NCBI RefSeq assembly: GCF_011050055.1 | Contig: NZ_DRGM01000210.1 | Span: 111,610 to 175,609 of the forward strand | DNA: 64,000 nt | Origin: Pseudoalteromonas prydzensis | GTDB lineage: Bacteria > Pseudomonadota > Gammaproteobacteria > Enterobacterales > Alteromonadaceae | Direction of reading: 5' to 3' | Part shown: positions 22,101 through 31,300 of the stretch, in pieces | Numbering within the stretch: the first letter of the stretch is position 1 | How the letters are laid out: each line of letters begins with the position of its first letter | The notes under the pieces: generated by a model | Database searches by the model: none | The model's input: only the letters and a program-made list of their open reading frames with translations | Told to the model about the DNA's origin: nothing | Translations under genes and position numbers: made by a program

Positions 22101-22314
22101 CGTCCATATTACTTGGCAACGTAACCACTGATTGTTGTTGCTGAAAATAGCGAATAATCGCCGCTTTATGCTCAGTGATCTGAGCTTTAAGTTCACTTGG
22201 AAAACCGTTACTTTGTGTAAATGCTAAAGCACCTTGTTTTTCATACAAAGTAACACCTGCTCGTAAAGCATCTGCGATTAACTCTTCAATTTCTAGCAGT
22301 TTATTTTCCATCAC
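10177..22314 (-). CDS. Terminal NRPS: C-A(Thr)-T-C-A(Leu)-T-E-C-A(?)-T-TE
   Basis: This synthetase of about 4045 aa carries modules 5-7. An N-terminal TubC-like docking segment covers about 1-60. Module 5 has C with HHIVSDG and A code DFWNIGMVHK (Thr). Module 6 has C with HHIASDA, A code DAWLLGNVVK (Leu-like), a GGDS-type carrier and an epimerase with HHLLIDG, EGHGRE and FNYLGQ (about 2205-2640). Module 7 has a D-donor C domain (YPLSALQEGMWFH, HHLIMDG) and A code DVEMTGAISK, which I cannot assign. The thioesterase (about 3770-4040) has GHSFG, an Asp after LLVI and GNHLSIL, and should release the product, probably by cyclisation. The start is the GTG at 22314 or, more likely, the next-codon ATG at 22311; either overlaps the upstream TGA. 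Confidence 0.96.
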   Translation of the reverse strand: MMENKLLEIEELIADALRAGVTLYEKQGALAFTQSNGFPSELKAQITEHKAAIIRYFQQQQSVVTLPSNMDAIAIAARDRCLPLSFAQQGLWFIEQLQGSQQYYMPAEFTLKGHIDVPLLRTAINQIVERHEILRSQFITDPQGIPYVQVTDTFVTPFQWLDAAIFPVAQRQSQITAALIQHQAQPFDLTRDVLLRVLLVSDNEQHYLAFNMHHIVSDGASMQILAQELQTIYTQLLQGDVELDPLPIQYADYAAWQRNTLTAEYFTAAINYWRTTLGDLEPLQSLPTDKVRSSVQQQSGLVYRQRLSHSLVEKIQQHAASQSVTPFMWLLSSFMLFIGRIKQTEQVLIGTPTQGREHPQLNDLIGLFVNTLVMHGVLSDELTFNVWLQQQKERILQSFEYRNMPFDKLVEGLNCQRDLSHHPLVQIFFTLTVDEQPTFQLPGVEIAEARSAVREHHSAVKCDLELNAVIDNQGLTVTWKFDEALYELATITHWADSFAVLLANIVAAPDSQISKLALLDERQMQALTDAATSQQADSTSWDQSASIVSVFEQQANRFADQLALVDEYETLTYKQLNERANLLARVLLSQGVEAQDMLPVSVTRNVNLVVTLLAVLKAGAAYVPIDPNYPRDRISYIVDDVQSHLVLCDNSSIELFSQHNLTCINIDDSAIYTAINQISATQNLELAICSSHLAYMIYTSGTTGRPKGVQIEHRQVIRLLCVQPSLFDFNEHDVWTLFHSFCFDFSVWEMYGALLFGGRLVIVDADTAKDSDAFADLLLDQHVSVLNQTPSAFYALQTAMLTKPSQRIQQSKIRYVIFGGEALQPVKLAPWAKRFSDCQLINMYGITETTVHVTFKRLHDADLACGASNIGRPIPTTSCYVLDKYRQLLPVGAVGELYVGGDGVCRGYWRRDELNAERFVADTFSANAAKKLYKTGDLVRQLATGELSYMGRIDDQVKVRGYRIELGEIENQLRGHPKLSSATVLLNTAQPTNPRISAFVIVKNDAVFAALTSEVQQFLRTTLPEFMLPTNVIAVAQMPLTVNGKIDKKALLALDQLQLKATADEPPRSDDEQAIAAAFEAILKVSNVGRQGNFFELGGHSLLASQLVSHLAQHAQLSITLADLFYAPQVHTLALAAARNKAANYTVASAVIPKVQSATPLPLSFAQQRLWTIDQLQPGNVQYHMPANFELHGLLDIDTFQRVCDAIVQRHEVLRTLLTVDKANLPQQVIQDTFASVLKVIDASELNDEQQQRLWLKTLRDDSQTAFDLSCQLPLRIILVKLHAQHWKLRVNIHHIASDAHSLAILVSEFEAFYQSFTSQTRLPEKLAQPLSIQYGDYAHWQRSQLHQQQLDKHQAFWLQQLQDAPPIHQVPLDKVRPKQLMSAGASYQIQLDKTTVTAIHRQCQQFDVSLFMWLHSAYGAFVARYSQCDDVVIGAPFSGRSQTQLTPLIGFFINTLPIRCQLREGMCFAELLAQQKQLIVAVGQHQAMPFEKIVDALQLPRGMSQQSIFQLTFSLNPALNTQFKLPNIQVAAIDEQPPQVKFDIELACSEDDGELRFSWAYNAALFTPQTIQTMATALCTLIRSFTADPQVAIQSAAMLTDKQRHNCLLKGEQRLNTPVATVIDAFTAVAEQQAKTDTGVIEAASGQFASYQQIHQRSELLAKYLIQQGLQAEQPVVVSMQSGIDLIVALLAIMKAGGCYVPVDPNYPVSRIAYIIKDCGAQWLVTHTAFATLLEDNCGTNSQLICLDDEQFKHTLNLASNTLNQVQLPKVEAAQLAYVIYTSGTTGNPKGVMIPHQGLSNLCRWHQRAFAVDKSSIASQTANIAFDAASWEIWPYLSVGAKLVIVPRVSLDNPQKLAQLLDEHHVSHCFLATPIAEIMLADHAFTPATLRYLLVGGDKLKTCTPATKPYRIINNYGPTETSVVATSAEVSNTTTEPEMAPDIGYAIDNAELLIVDQQGQPVVPGMIGELYIAGAGLARGYLNRPELTAQRFIYLTTVAEQQLRAYQTGDLVRQLNNGRIAYIGRNDAQVKLRGYRIELSEIEYQLRAIAGVTDCVVSVCELAEGHKQLLAFIVTPQISDSLQAQFKRQSIASLKVKLPDHMIPSELIQVDEIPLTAHGKIDHLQLHKQLRTASEQTVTQQLTQVPAAPQASGLSSLLLTLYRQVLNQPMLQVDDDFFAAGGDSILSIQIASRARAQNISLSVADIFNFSTVAVLAEQLVHQQPQRKQVEPQQSFSGALPLLPIQHWFFEQQFVAANHWNQSLLLSVDKTVTVQHIKELTRALLAHHDGLRLVVDDKGLQPQLSIKPQLSADHVCHFIDLAEHKDDWSQALAKVCEVQQGAFRFDGTALLQICHIKTPAQQTDNRLLIIAHHLLIDGVAWRILLEDINQALLSATLQQSICFASRTANLYDISQFLIAQGKDEDDLKQWQTLVAVASKPSFFSFATPPEPIKKQLQQHTLTLPCAVTQQLLTTANRPYNTSIQTLLLAALQWSAVSHYGLDDHLIILEGHGRELLNKQLDSTRTLGWLTAMYPFRLFSNTPNIADLICDMKEQLASLSTKASRYGALRYYHPDEEIRQSLTISTEDHLFFNYLGQLDSALQHNGLLADAPESAGSLHSQHNHAYYALQLTAAIVNEQLSMHLEYDAARIAEADVASFMTHYQASIMTVLEHCLQDDIKRHTVSDFPLLPTMANHQLQHLLAPFQQSAIVDIYPLSALQEGMWFHSQRTGEVAQPSAYYEQTTLLLEGALDIEAFEYAWHQLLDTHSILRTAFVASPVGPVQIVVDKYQVPLRVDSVTEAVLDEQAYITAIADQQYQQGIDLAAAPCMRLRLLALSERKMAFIWTYHHLIMDGWSLPVLFSELLQHYQARLAGHSLSLKKDNYSDYIKYLQQQDKTTEQQFWQGYLANIDEATLLVEHIAQRKQGDDINTMTEQTLVLEPELCSQLVEFARQQGLTVNHLLQGAWGYWLSVCCNSEHALFGQTVSGRPSQLANVEQRVGLYINTQAVLLTTTGEQSVLAYLKSVKQSLLAVSDYAHTPLTQVHNYSNIANGSPLFDALYVFENFPTDPLAEIANMPFKVLANDSKDHTHYAMTLVVGQAEQLSLTLSYQSALFNDSLASHCLAMLQQLLQAFVMTPEQLLSSLAIDLVDHQFTTGIDKLTEFSLPAKQVAAVSWDIETTLQQRFSQIVASYGELTALEYYHADNNLPVKTMSYNELDAAANRLANYLLTHTLDSDQALRIGICLNPGCDLIVAILASLKIGAAYVPIAPSLPLKRRQFMAADAELAVLLTCEADWQGALPPTVNIDLHSCAAALALQPNCSPIVTYTPDDLCYVIYTSGTTGVPKGVMVEQHSVINYVQCLQQNYAISSHDNYLQFASCSFDVFAEEVFCTLLSGATLVMADQQKLLDTQYLAKLSQYSQLTLMSLPTAYWHQLAAAPVTLGEQLRIITIGGEQMQAARLQQWQAYYSNNIILINAYGPTEATISATLIAVTDYTGSEIPIGQPVAGLQLHILDKYLRAVPYYVSGQLYLSGKGLARGYLNDVKKTAAAFIIEPNSGVRLYKTGDKVRCTNTQEVIFLGRLDEQVKIRGYRVELPEIERHLLALPQINACAVVVRKDNSGNEQLVAFVDVGDQERASEPLIRSLAGVLPAYMVPQNVQFVDNLPCTNNGKIDRKQLSKTAQQLSSQNDFSYSAPITPLHKLLVEQFSQLLNIEQVGINDDFFMLGGHSLLAMRLVSQLSYQMQLTVPIDMLFRHRTVNGLAEAIEQLQKSNAADLQSTTLVCLQAGEQGFQPVILVAGAGGLLMIYQALVNQLDQRIPVYGLQPDLIALEPDIINSLSLTAHHYCNALIEQGVDANIHLVGHSFGSFVIHQMAQQLVQRNKAPASLLVIDTPMPNVAVLNLQDRQIAALLIANLSEFFQLHLTDDEQQLYCTLADEQQTQWLSKHLATAGYQFSARQLQALQCVYKAQLQAKVAINDELLEVPLMVIKAHDTKEFAGQLLTDDMGWRVVNPDLAAIEITGNHLSILQYQHVGAIVKQIASKYTLC

Positions 22315-25300
22315 AAAAACATCTCTTCTGAGTTATCATTTTCACTCATGGCTTTATTAGCGGCTTGATGAATAGCGTACCAGCTAGCAATAGCCGCAAT
22401 GGTCGGCCTTTCAAACAGTATTTTCACAGGGATATCAACTTGTAACCGCGCCTTGAGCAACGCCATACATTGCGTTGCTAATAATGAATGCCCACCCAGC
22501 GCAAAAAAGTTATCGGTAATACCAACAGAGTCAACTTGTAACTGCGCAGCAAAAATATCGACCAAGGCAGCTTCTAAGTCATTACGCGGTGGTACATTTT
22601 CAGTTGCTACTGCGACTGATTGGCCCCATTGCAGTAGTTGTTTACTATCAACTTTTGCGTTAGATGTCAGGGGAATAGCGCTTATCGCATGCCATTTTGT
22701 TGGCACCATATAAGCAGGTAAATAGTTCGCCAGGTAGTTGCTAAGCATAGCCTGTTGCTGTGCGTCTAAAAGTGTTATTTGCTGCTCATGCCCAAACGCT
22801 GTGATCACTGAACTGTGTGGCGTAAACACTAAGTAAGCCTCAAGGTTTGCAGTGTCTTTATTTAATATTACAGATGCCTCACTAATCTCTTTATGCTGGA
22901 TTAACTGTGCTGTTATTTCGCCCGGCTCAATGCGATAACCGCGTAATTTAATTTGTTCATCCACTCGAGCACAAAATAGTAGCTGTTCTGGTTGGCCATG
23001 TTTATCAAGCAACCAACGCACTTTATCCCCGGTACGATAAAATCGTTGCACCGCTTGCTGATGCCCAAAAGGTAACCACACAAAACATTGCGCCGTTAAA
23101 CTCGCTTGATTTAAATACCCTTGAGCAACATTGTCACCGGCAATATAAAGCTCGCCAATGGCGCCCACTGCGGTTAATTGTTGATGCTCATCTAGTATCA
23201 CCAACTGACTATCTGCAATCGCCCGACCGATTGGCACTTGGGCCATTTTACGCCGTTCAAGCTCGCTAATTTGCTTTTGCTCGCAATGATAAACACTGCA
23301 ACCTACCGTTGCTTCAGTTGGGCCGTACTCATTCACCCACTGGCAATTTGGCAAATACTGAGTTAACGATTTAAGTAACTGAGTGGGTAATGCTTCACCA
23401 CCAATGACAACCACATGTGCGGTTGCAACGGCAGCCGCTGGAGCAAACGCAAGTAAGCCTTGTAAATGCGCAGGAGTGACTTTAAATAAACAGGCTTGAG
23501 AGCTGAATATCTGCTTTGCAAGCTGCTCAAGCATCTGCTCATCATCAGCAAGTAGTGTAATACTGATACCCATTAGTAAAGGTGCCCACAACGAAGTAAC
23601 CGTGGCATCAAATGCCAATGGCGTACTCACCACGCTGGTTGTTAACGCAGCTGATAGATACTCACACTGTGCATGTGCTAAGTAACAGGCTAAATTAGCA
23701 TGGCTGATCATCACCCCTTTTGGGGTGCCTGTGGTTCCTGATGTATAGATAATATAAGCAAGATCATCCGCCGAATATGACGCAGGCAGTGCACTTATTG
23801 AACCATTGAGTGAGCCACACTGCCAACTGTTTGGCTCATCAAGCAATACACATAATGGCGCAATAATACTCCCGAGCTCATCCGTTAAATGCTGTTTAGC
23901 AAACGCAGACTGTGTGATCAAACACTGTGCTTTACTGTCATCGATAATAAATTGCACTCTGGCTACTGGTAATTTTGGATCAATCGGCACATAGGCACTG
24001 CCGGTTTTTAAAATCGCTAACATGGCAACCAGCATTTGTGCCGTTGCGCTAACACATAAAGCAACTTTACTTCCGGCGGTTATGCCTTGTGCTTGTAAAT
24101 AACTGGCTAACAGCTGTGACTGAGTCTGTAATTCAGCATAACTCAACAGCTCACCATCAGGGCCTGCGACCGCATTACGTGTTGGATATTGTACGGCTTG
24201 GCGGGCGATTTGCCCAACAAGGTTAAGTGGTTGAGTTTGCCTTGCATAGGGTGGCGAAGATAAATTAAGCAGCAGATTTTTTTTAGTTGCTGGCACTACC
24301 GGTAATAGCTGCAACTGCATAAGAGGGTCACTTAGTATCGCATCAATCAATACCTCGAATGCTGCTGCATATTCAGTAATACTACTGGCATTAAATAATG
24401 TCTCACTAAAATTCCACTGCAGCTCAATGCCATCGCCTTGCTCAATTGCATTGACCTCTAAATCAAATTTCATTTTTGGTGCTGCGTGTGGCTGCATTTC
24501 AATATGTAAACCTGGCAGTGAAAAATCACTCGTTTCATTATTTTGCAGTGCAAATAAAATTTGAAATAAAGGATGATGTGCTAAGTTTCGCTCCGGCTGC
24601 AGCACTTCAACTAATTGTTCAAATGGCACTTGTTGATGTTTAAAAGCATCTAAAATCACCTGTTTTTGCTGCATTAATAACTGCGTGAAGTTTTGCTGTC
24701 CTTCACTGCGGGTGCGGATCACTAAGGTATTAACAAAAAAACCAATTAGATTAGCTATTTGTGGCTGTTCACGACCAGCAACTGGAGAGCCAACTAAAAT
24801 ATCCGTCGCTTCACTCAATCGCATCATTAACAAGGAAAAGGTTGTGTGTAACCACATATATAAAGTAACGCCGTGTGTGGCACATTGTTGATGGATAGCT
24901 TTAGTCGTTGCAGCGGACAAATGCTGGGTAAAACATTGCCCTTGCAACTGCTGTTGGATTGCTCGGGGCTGCTCTAACGGTAATTGATGTACAAAAGGGG
25001 CCCCCGTTAACTGAGTTCGCCAATAGGAAAGTGATTCATGCAAGGCAGTTTCACTGCAAACTAAACGCTGCCAATACGCAAAATCAGCATATTGAATAGC
25101 CAACGGTTGCTGTAATGCTGCAGGTAAAACAAATTGCGACTCAACACTGGCAGCTTGGTAAAAAGCAATAAACTCGCGAACTAAAATTGCCATTGACCAG
25201 CCATCGCTTGCAATATGATGCATATTAAAATGCACAAAACTTTGCTCATTGCTAATTTTAGCAACCACCACACGCAGTAAAACGTCGCTTGCCAAATCAA

Positions 25301-28300
25301 ACGCTTTACTACTTGCTTGTGACGACAGTGATTGCCATTGCTCATCTTGTTGTTCGCGATTAAGCATACTTAAATCGTGCAGCTCAAGTGGGATCGCAAA
25401 CTGTTCATTAATGCATTGCTCAGGCGCTGAGCCTTGGTCGCGTGTAATAATAACAGTACGCAGCACTTCATGACGTTCAATCAGTGCATATAACGCGCCT
25501 GATAACGCAGTCAGATCCAACGTCCCCGTAAACACAAAGCTCGCTGGCATATGATATTGCACACTTTCATTATGCACTTGATCAATAAGCCATAATCGTT
25601 GCTGTGCATAGGAAAGAGGTAGCGCCTGCTGGCGAGATATTTTCACAATCTCTTGGTGTGGCTGAATTTTTTCACAGTTTTGTAATGCTTGCGCTAACGT
25701 TGCAACCGTTGGGGTTTTAAATAATTGCGGTAATGTTATGTCAAGTTGCTTAGTTTCACGAATCTTACCAATCAAGCGGATCGCTAATAACGAGTGCCCC
25801 CCTAAATCAAAAAAGTTATCGTCTAAACCGATATGTGTAGTGAGTAAAATCTCACTAAACAGCTGTAACAAATACTGCTGTAATGGGGTTTGCGCTTGCT
25901 TGCTGTGTGTTGTGCGAGTGGGCTGTAAACAACTACGCGCATCAGCTATCAATCTGGCTTTATCAACCTTGCCGTTTTTCGTCAGTGGCATCACAGCAAT
26001 AGCATAACAGTGTGCGGGGATCATATACGGCGCTAAGTAATGCGATAAATGCGATTTAATGGTGTTAACGGCTAATGGCTTTTCATGTTGATGGTAAACA
26101 ATATGTGCCGCTAACGTTTGCTGTTTGCTATCAACCGTCACCGCACAATCAGCCACTTCAGGGAGTTCCTGGAGCAGCTGCTCAATCGCGGCTAAATCAA
26201 CTCGAAAACCGCGCAGCTTGATCTGTTGATCCTTACGTCCACAGTATCTTAAATAACCAGCAGCACCTGTTTCATCAGCTTGCCACAACGCTATGTCGCC
26301 CGTTCTATAAAAACGCTTGGTCACTTTTTCGCCCTGTTGGCTGGGCAGCTGCAAAGTAATAAAGCTGGTACTATTAAGCTCAGTTTGATTAATGTAACCT
26401 GGGCTGACAATCGGTCCTGCAATAAGTAATTCACCACGCATATTCACTGCTGCTGGCTGATCAAATTGGTCAACCACTAACAGCGTTACATTATCGTTAG
26501 CTAAACCAATTGGGACATCATTATGACGCAGTAAAACCTCATCACTGGTACTGTGATCAATTACAAAAGTACTTGAACCGACTGTAGTTTCTGTTGGTCC
26601 ATATTCGTTAATCCAACGACACAGTGGTAACTTTGCACGGATCGCCAACAACAATTCAGTTGTGAGTGCTTCACCACCGATCACCAATGTATGGGTAACA
26701 TTGCTTACACAATAGTGCTGCGATAATGCCAAAATGGCACGTAAATGAGCTGGCGTGAGCTTAAACAGTTTAGCGTCTGTTGCTGTAAAGAGTAGTTCCG
26801 TCAACTGGGTTAGCTGTTCATCCCCTTGCGCAATAATTTCCACCACGCCACCTTGCATCAAGGCTGGATATAACGCCGTAACCGTTGCATCAAACGCCAA
26901 AGGCGTACTCAATACGCTGCTACAGAGGGCTGAATTATCGGGCATATAATGCGCAACCGCATGCTGTAAATAAGCCGCTAAATTGGCATGGTTGATCATC
27001 ACCCCTTTCGGCCGTCCGGTCGAACCAGAAGTATAAATAATGTAACTCAAATCATCGTCTTTAACATGGTGACTGAGTTGTTCATCTGGCTGCTCCACCG
27101 GATAGCCATCGAAATTAGAATCGTCATCAAGAACATCATCAACGAGCAAAAAATCTGCGCCACTGTTGATCACCGTGTCGGCATGCTCACTCAATGTCAA
27201 AATCATCATCAACTCAGCATCTTCAACAATATAACTTAACGTCTTTATTGGCGTATCTTGGTGTATCGGCACATATACATGACGTGCCTTTAAAATAGCG
27301 AGTATCGCCACCACCATAGCGGCACCTGATGGCAGCAAAATGGCAATGCGACTTTGCGCAGCAAAATCCATTTCGAGTAAACAATGGGCAAGTTGATTAG
27401 CACGTTGTTCAAGCGCGAGGTAACTATAGGTTTGGCCATTACATTTTACTGCGGGGTGTTGCGGTTGCTGCTTTGCAAACTGCGAAAAACACAGATGTAA
27501 AGGCGATGGTTGAGTATTTTGTATCTCAATTGAGTCACTATGAGATAATGCCGCTGCGTGCTGACTCGGGCTCCACAGCATTAACTCTGCGAGCTTGACG
27601 CTTTGATCAGCCAAGCATTGCTGCAACACATAACTAAATTGAGCAAAGAATGTCTCTATATTCGCTTGATGCCATAGTGCGGTGTCGTATAACCACTCAA
27701 TTTCTAGCACGTCACCGCTATCTATAACTGAGACTTCTAAGTCAAGTTTAGCGCTACGCACCTTGCTCTGTAAGGCTGTAATTGACAGCCCTGCTAGCTG
27801 TAAATTTTCATTTATCGTATTGTTTACTCTAAAGATGACTTGTACTAACGGGGGAATTGCTAAACTGCGTTCAGTGGCTAATTCATCCACTAAGAGATCA
27901 AATGGGATCTGTTGATGAAGCAGTGCTTCGCTCAACGTTGCTTTTACAGCAGCTAATGCTTGGTTAAAACATGTATCTGCTGACACCGTATTACGTAACA
28001 CCAGCGTGTTAACAAAGTTGCCAATAATAGGTTCAAGCTCTGCGGCAACTCGCCCTGCAACTGGCGTACCTAGCACACAATCTGATTGCCCAGAAACTCG
28101 ACTAAACCACAAAGTAAATACAGTTTGTAAGGTTACAAACAAAGTGTCACCTTGGTTTGCAATAAACGATCTTAATTGTTCAGTTAATGCAGGCGACAAC
28201 ACGGTTTTATATAAACCGCCGCCGCTGAGCACATCGTTACCTCGCTGGTACTGTGTCGGTAACTCATGCACTGTAGGTAATTGCGCTAACTGCTGACGCC

Positions 28301-31300
28301 AGTAGTCAATACTTATTTGCCACTGAGGATCGGCTTGCATACTATGCTGCCAATGTACAAAATCAATATAATTATGCTTAAGCGTTTGCAACTCAGTGGC
28401 GCTTGTCATACCAATATGCCGATTATAGTTGCTCGCGAGTTCACGGCAGATCAGGCTAATAGACCAACCATCGGCAACAATATGATGAACAGTAACAAGT
28501 AACTGATAATGGTGCTCGGCTATTTTAATCAAGCTTGCCCGTAACATCAGCTGTGAGGTTAAATCAAATGACTGATTATAATCATCCACTATCATCTTCT
28601 GTAACAGCTGCTGTTGATCTGCTTGTGAGCAAAGATCTAGCTGTTGCAACGAAAAAGCTAAATGGCCGTTAAAATATTGGCATGGCTGTGCATCCGCTGT
28701 ACTTTTATAGTTATAACTTAGGATCGTATGGCGCTTAATGATATCTTTAAATGCCTGCTGCAATGCCACCACATCAACATCACCGCGCAGCGTAAACACG
28801 CCCTGTAAATTATATTGACGGCTGTGTCCTTGCAGCTGATCAACAAACCAAATACGCCGCTGAGAAAATGACAACGGCTGTTCCCCAGCTAACTCACTAT
28901 GTGGTAATTGCACCTTGGAGCTGGTTTGTTCACTACCGGTTAAATACTGGGCTAACTCCTCAACGGTTGCATGATTGAAGATGTCTTTAAGTGACAATGA
29001 AACGCCAAACTGCTGGCGAATTTGATTAAGTAATCTAATTGCTAGTAAGGAATGCCCACCGATTGCAAAAAAGTCATCTTCTAGACCCACCCTAGCAAAG
29101 CCCGTTAACTGTGCAAATAACGCCGCTACTTGCTGCTGCATTAGCGTTTTTGGTGCGACAAAAGTATCGCTGCTGCGTACCATTTGTTGTTGTAAAAATT
29201 TACGATCAACTTTGCCATTTTCAAGATAAGGTAATTGCTCTTGCAACACAAAGAAACTGGGGATCATCGGCTCTGGTAATACACACTTTAAGTCTGTTTT
29301 GATCCGTTGTTGTAAGGCCTCAGCAGTTAATTGCTGGCCTTCAGCAGATGCCACATAGTAGGCAACTAAAGTATCCGCAGAGGCAATTTCACGACAAATC
29401 ACAGCACTATTCTTAACCACAGATAAAGCCGTTAACTTTGCCTCAATATCAAGTAAGTCAACTCGAAAGCCTCTAATTTTAGGTTGCTTATCTAAACGCC
29501 CTAAATATTCCAGCGTACCGTCTTTGCGCAATCGGACATTATCACCAGAGCAATAATAACGCTGTTGTCCCTTGGTGGTGTTAAGCATGACAAAACTTTG
29601 CGCAGTCTGCTCCGCTGCACGAATATAACCAGTTGCTAAACTCTCACCACCAATGTAAAGCTGTCCAGGCATGCCCATAGCAACGGGCTCGTGGTGTGCA
29701 TCTAGTATGGCAAGTTCAACATGCGCAAGCGCGCTACCGATAGGATAACTCATCTGCTCAGCAGTTTGATGATCCTCAATTTCATAGCTAGTCACGCCAA
29801 TGCAGGTTTCTGTCGGCCCATAATGATTGATTAATTTAGCGCTTGGATAAAGCGCCCGAATTTGCGCAACTAATTGCGCTGTTAATGATTCCCCCCCTAA
29901 CACCCACTGTTGCAGAGGTGCGCGAGGTGTTTGACTCGTAGCAATAGTGGCTAATAGTTCAGCAGCAAAGCTGGGAGTGATCTTTAAAAAGTTAATTGCT
30001 TGCTCACTGAACGTATCGACAATCGCAACAGGATCACTTTTTACATGTGGCGAAATTAATACCACAGTGCCGCCATTCGCCCATACTGGGTATATGCCAG
30101 TTAAACAAAGATCGGTCGCCAGCCCTGTCACCACAGCTGACTTAGTATCATTATTAAATTCAAGCCGCTTAGTAATACTTTGTACATAGTGCGCTAATGC
30201 AGCATGATTAATTTCTACCCCTTTTGGCGTGCCTGTTGAGCCTGAGGTAAATATCACGTACGCGCCATCAGCAAGGTTTAACTTGGGTAAGTCAGTTGCA
30301 TTAACCGCCGCTTTTAACAGCTGCGCAAACGGCCATAATGTAATCTGTTGCTCATTTAATACCGTAACTGCTTGCTTTTCGAGCGCTGTATCAGCAAATG
30401 TTACTAAATATTCACAGCCTGCCTGCTGTAAAATTTCCGCAATACGCGCCACTGGCGTGCCTTGCTCAATCGGTAAGTAAGCACGGCCTGTTTGCAATAG
30501 TGCAAACATCGTTAATAAGGCATCGATTGAGCGAGATACCAATAATGCAATGGGTGCTGAAGTTGTTTGTTGGTGATGAGTTTGCAACGCTAAAATATGG
30601 CTGGCGAGTGCTGCGCTTTGTTGCACTAATTGTTGATAACTCAAACTTCGTGCTGTTTTGCCATGTTGGTCAGCTTCAATGCAGGCTATTTTTTCAGCGC
30701 TAAGCTCAGCCTGCTTTATCACCTGTACAGGTAATGCAAGCACATCACTGCTGACTTTTTCATGAGCTTTTTTACGCCCTAGCAACTGGCTGGCATAACG
30801 CGCAGAGGGTAACTCAACGGTTGCAATAGTTTGTGCTGCGTTATTGCCAAGAGATATAACTAACTGATTAAAATCATTGCTCATTTGCTGAATAACATGG
30901 TCATCAAATAGCGCACTGCAATAATCAAAACTAATCTCTAAGCCCTGCTCTGATTCACTTACATTCAGGGTTAAATCAAATTTTGCAGTACCGTTATCTA
31001 ATGGCAACAATTTAGCCGACAATGTTGCGACTTCCACAGTACCGGTATCTACACCGTTATAATTAAACAGTATTTGAAATAAGGCTGAATGTGCTGACGA
31101 TTTAGCTAAGCCAAGTGTTTCGATAATATCTTCAACTGCCACACTTTGATTTGCGAGCCCTTGCGCCACTAGCACTTTGGTTTGCGCTATTAATTGTGCA
31201 AAAGAGCTCTGCGGTGACACCATTTGTCGCATCGGCAAGGTATTGATAAAACACCCTATAACATTCTCAAATTCGGGCTGTTCACGATTCAACACCGGCA

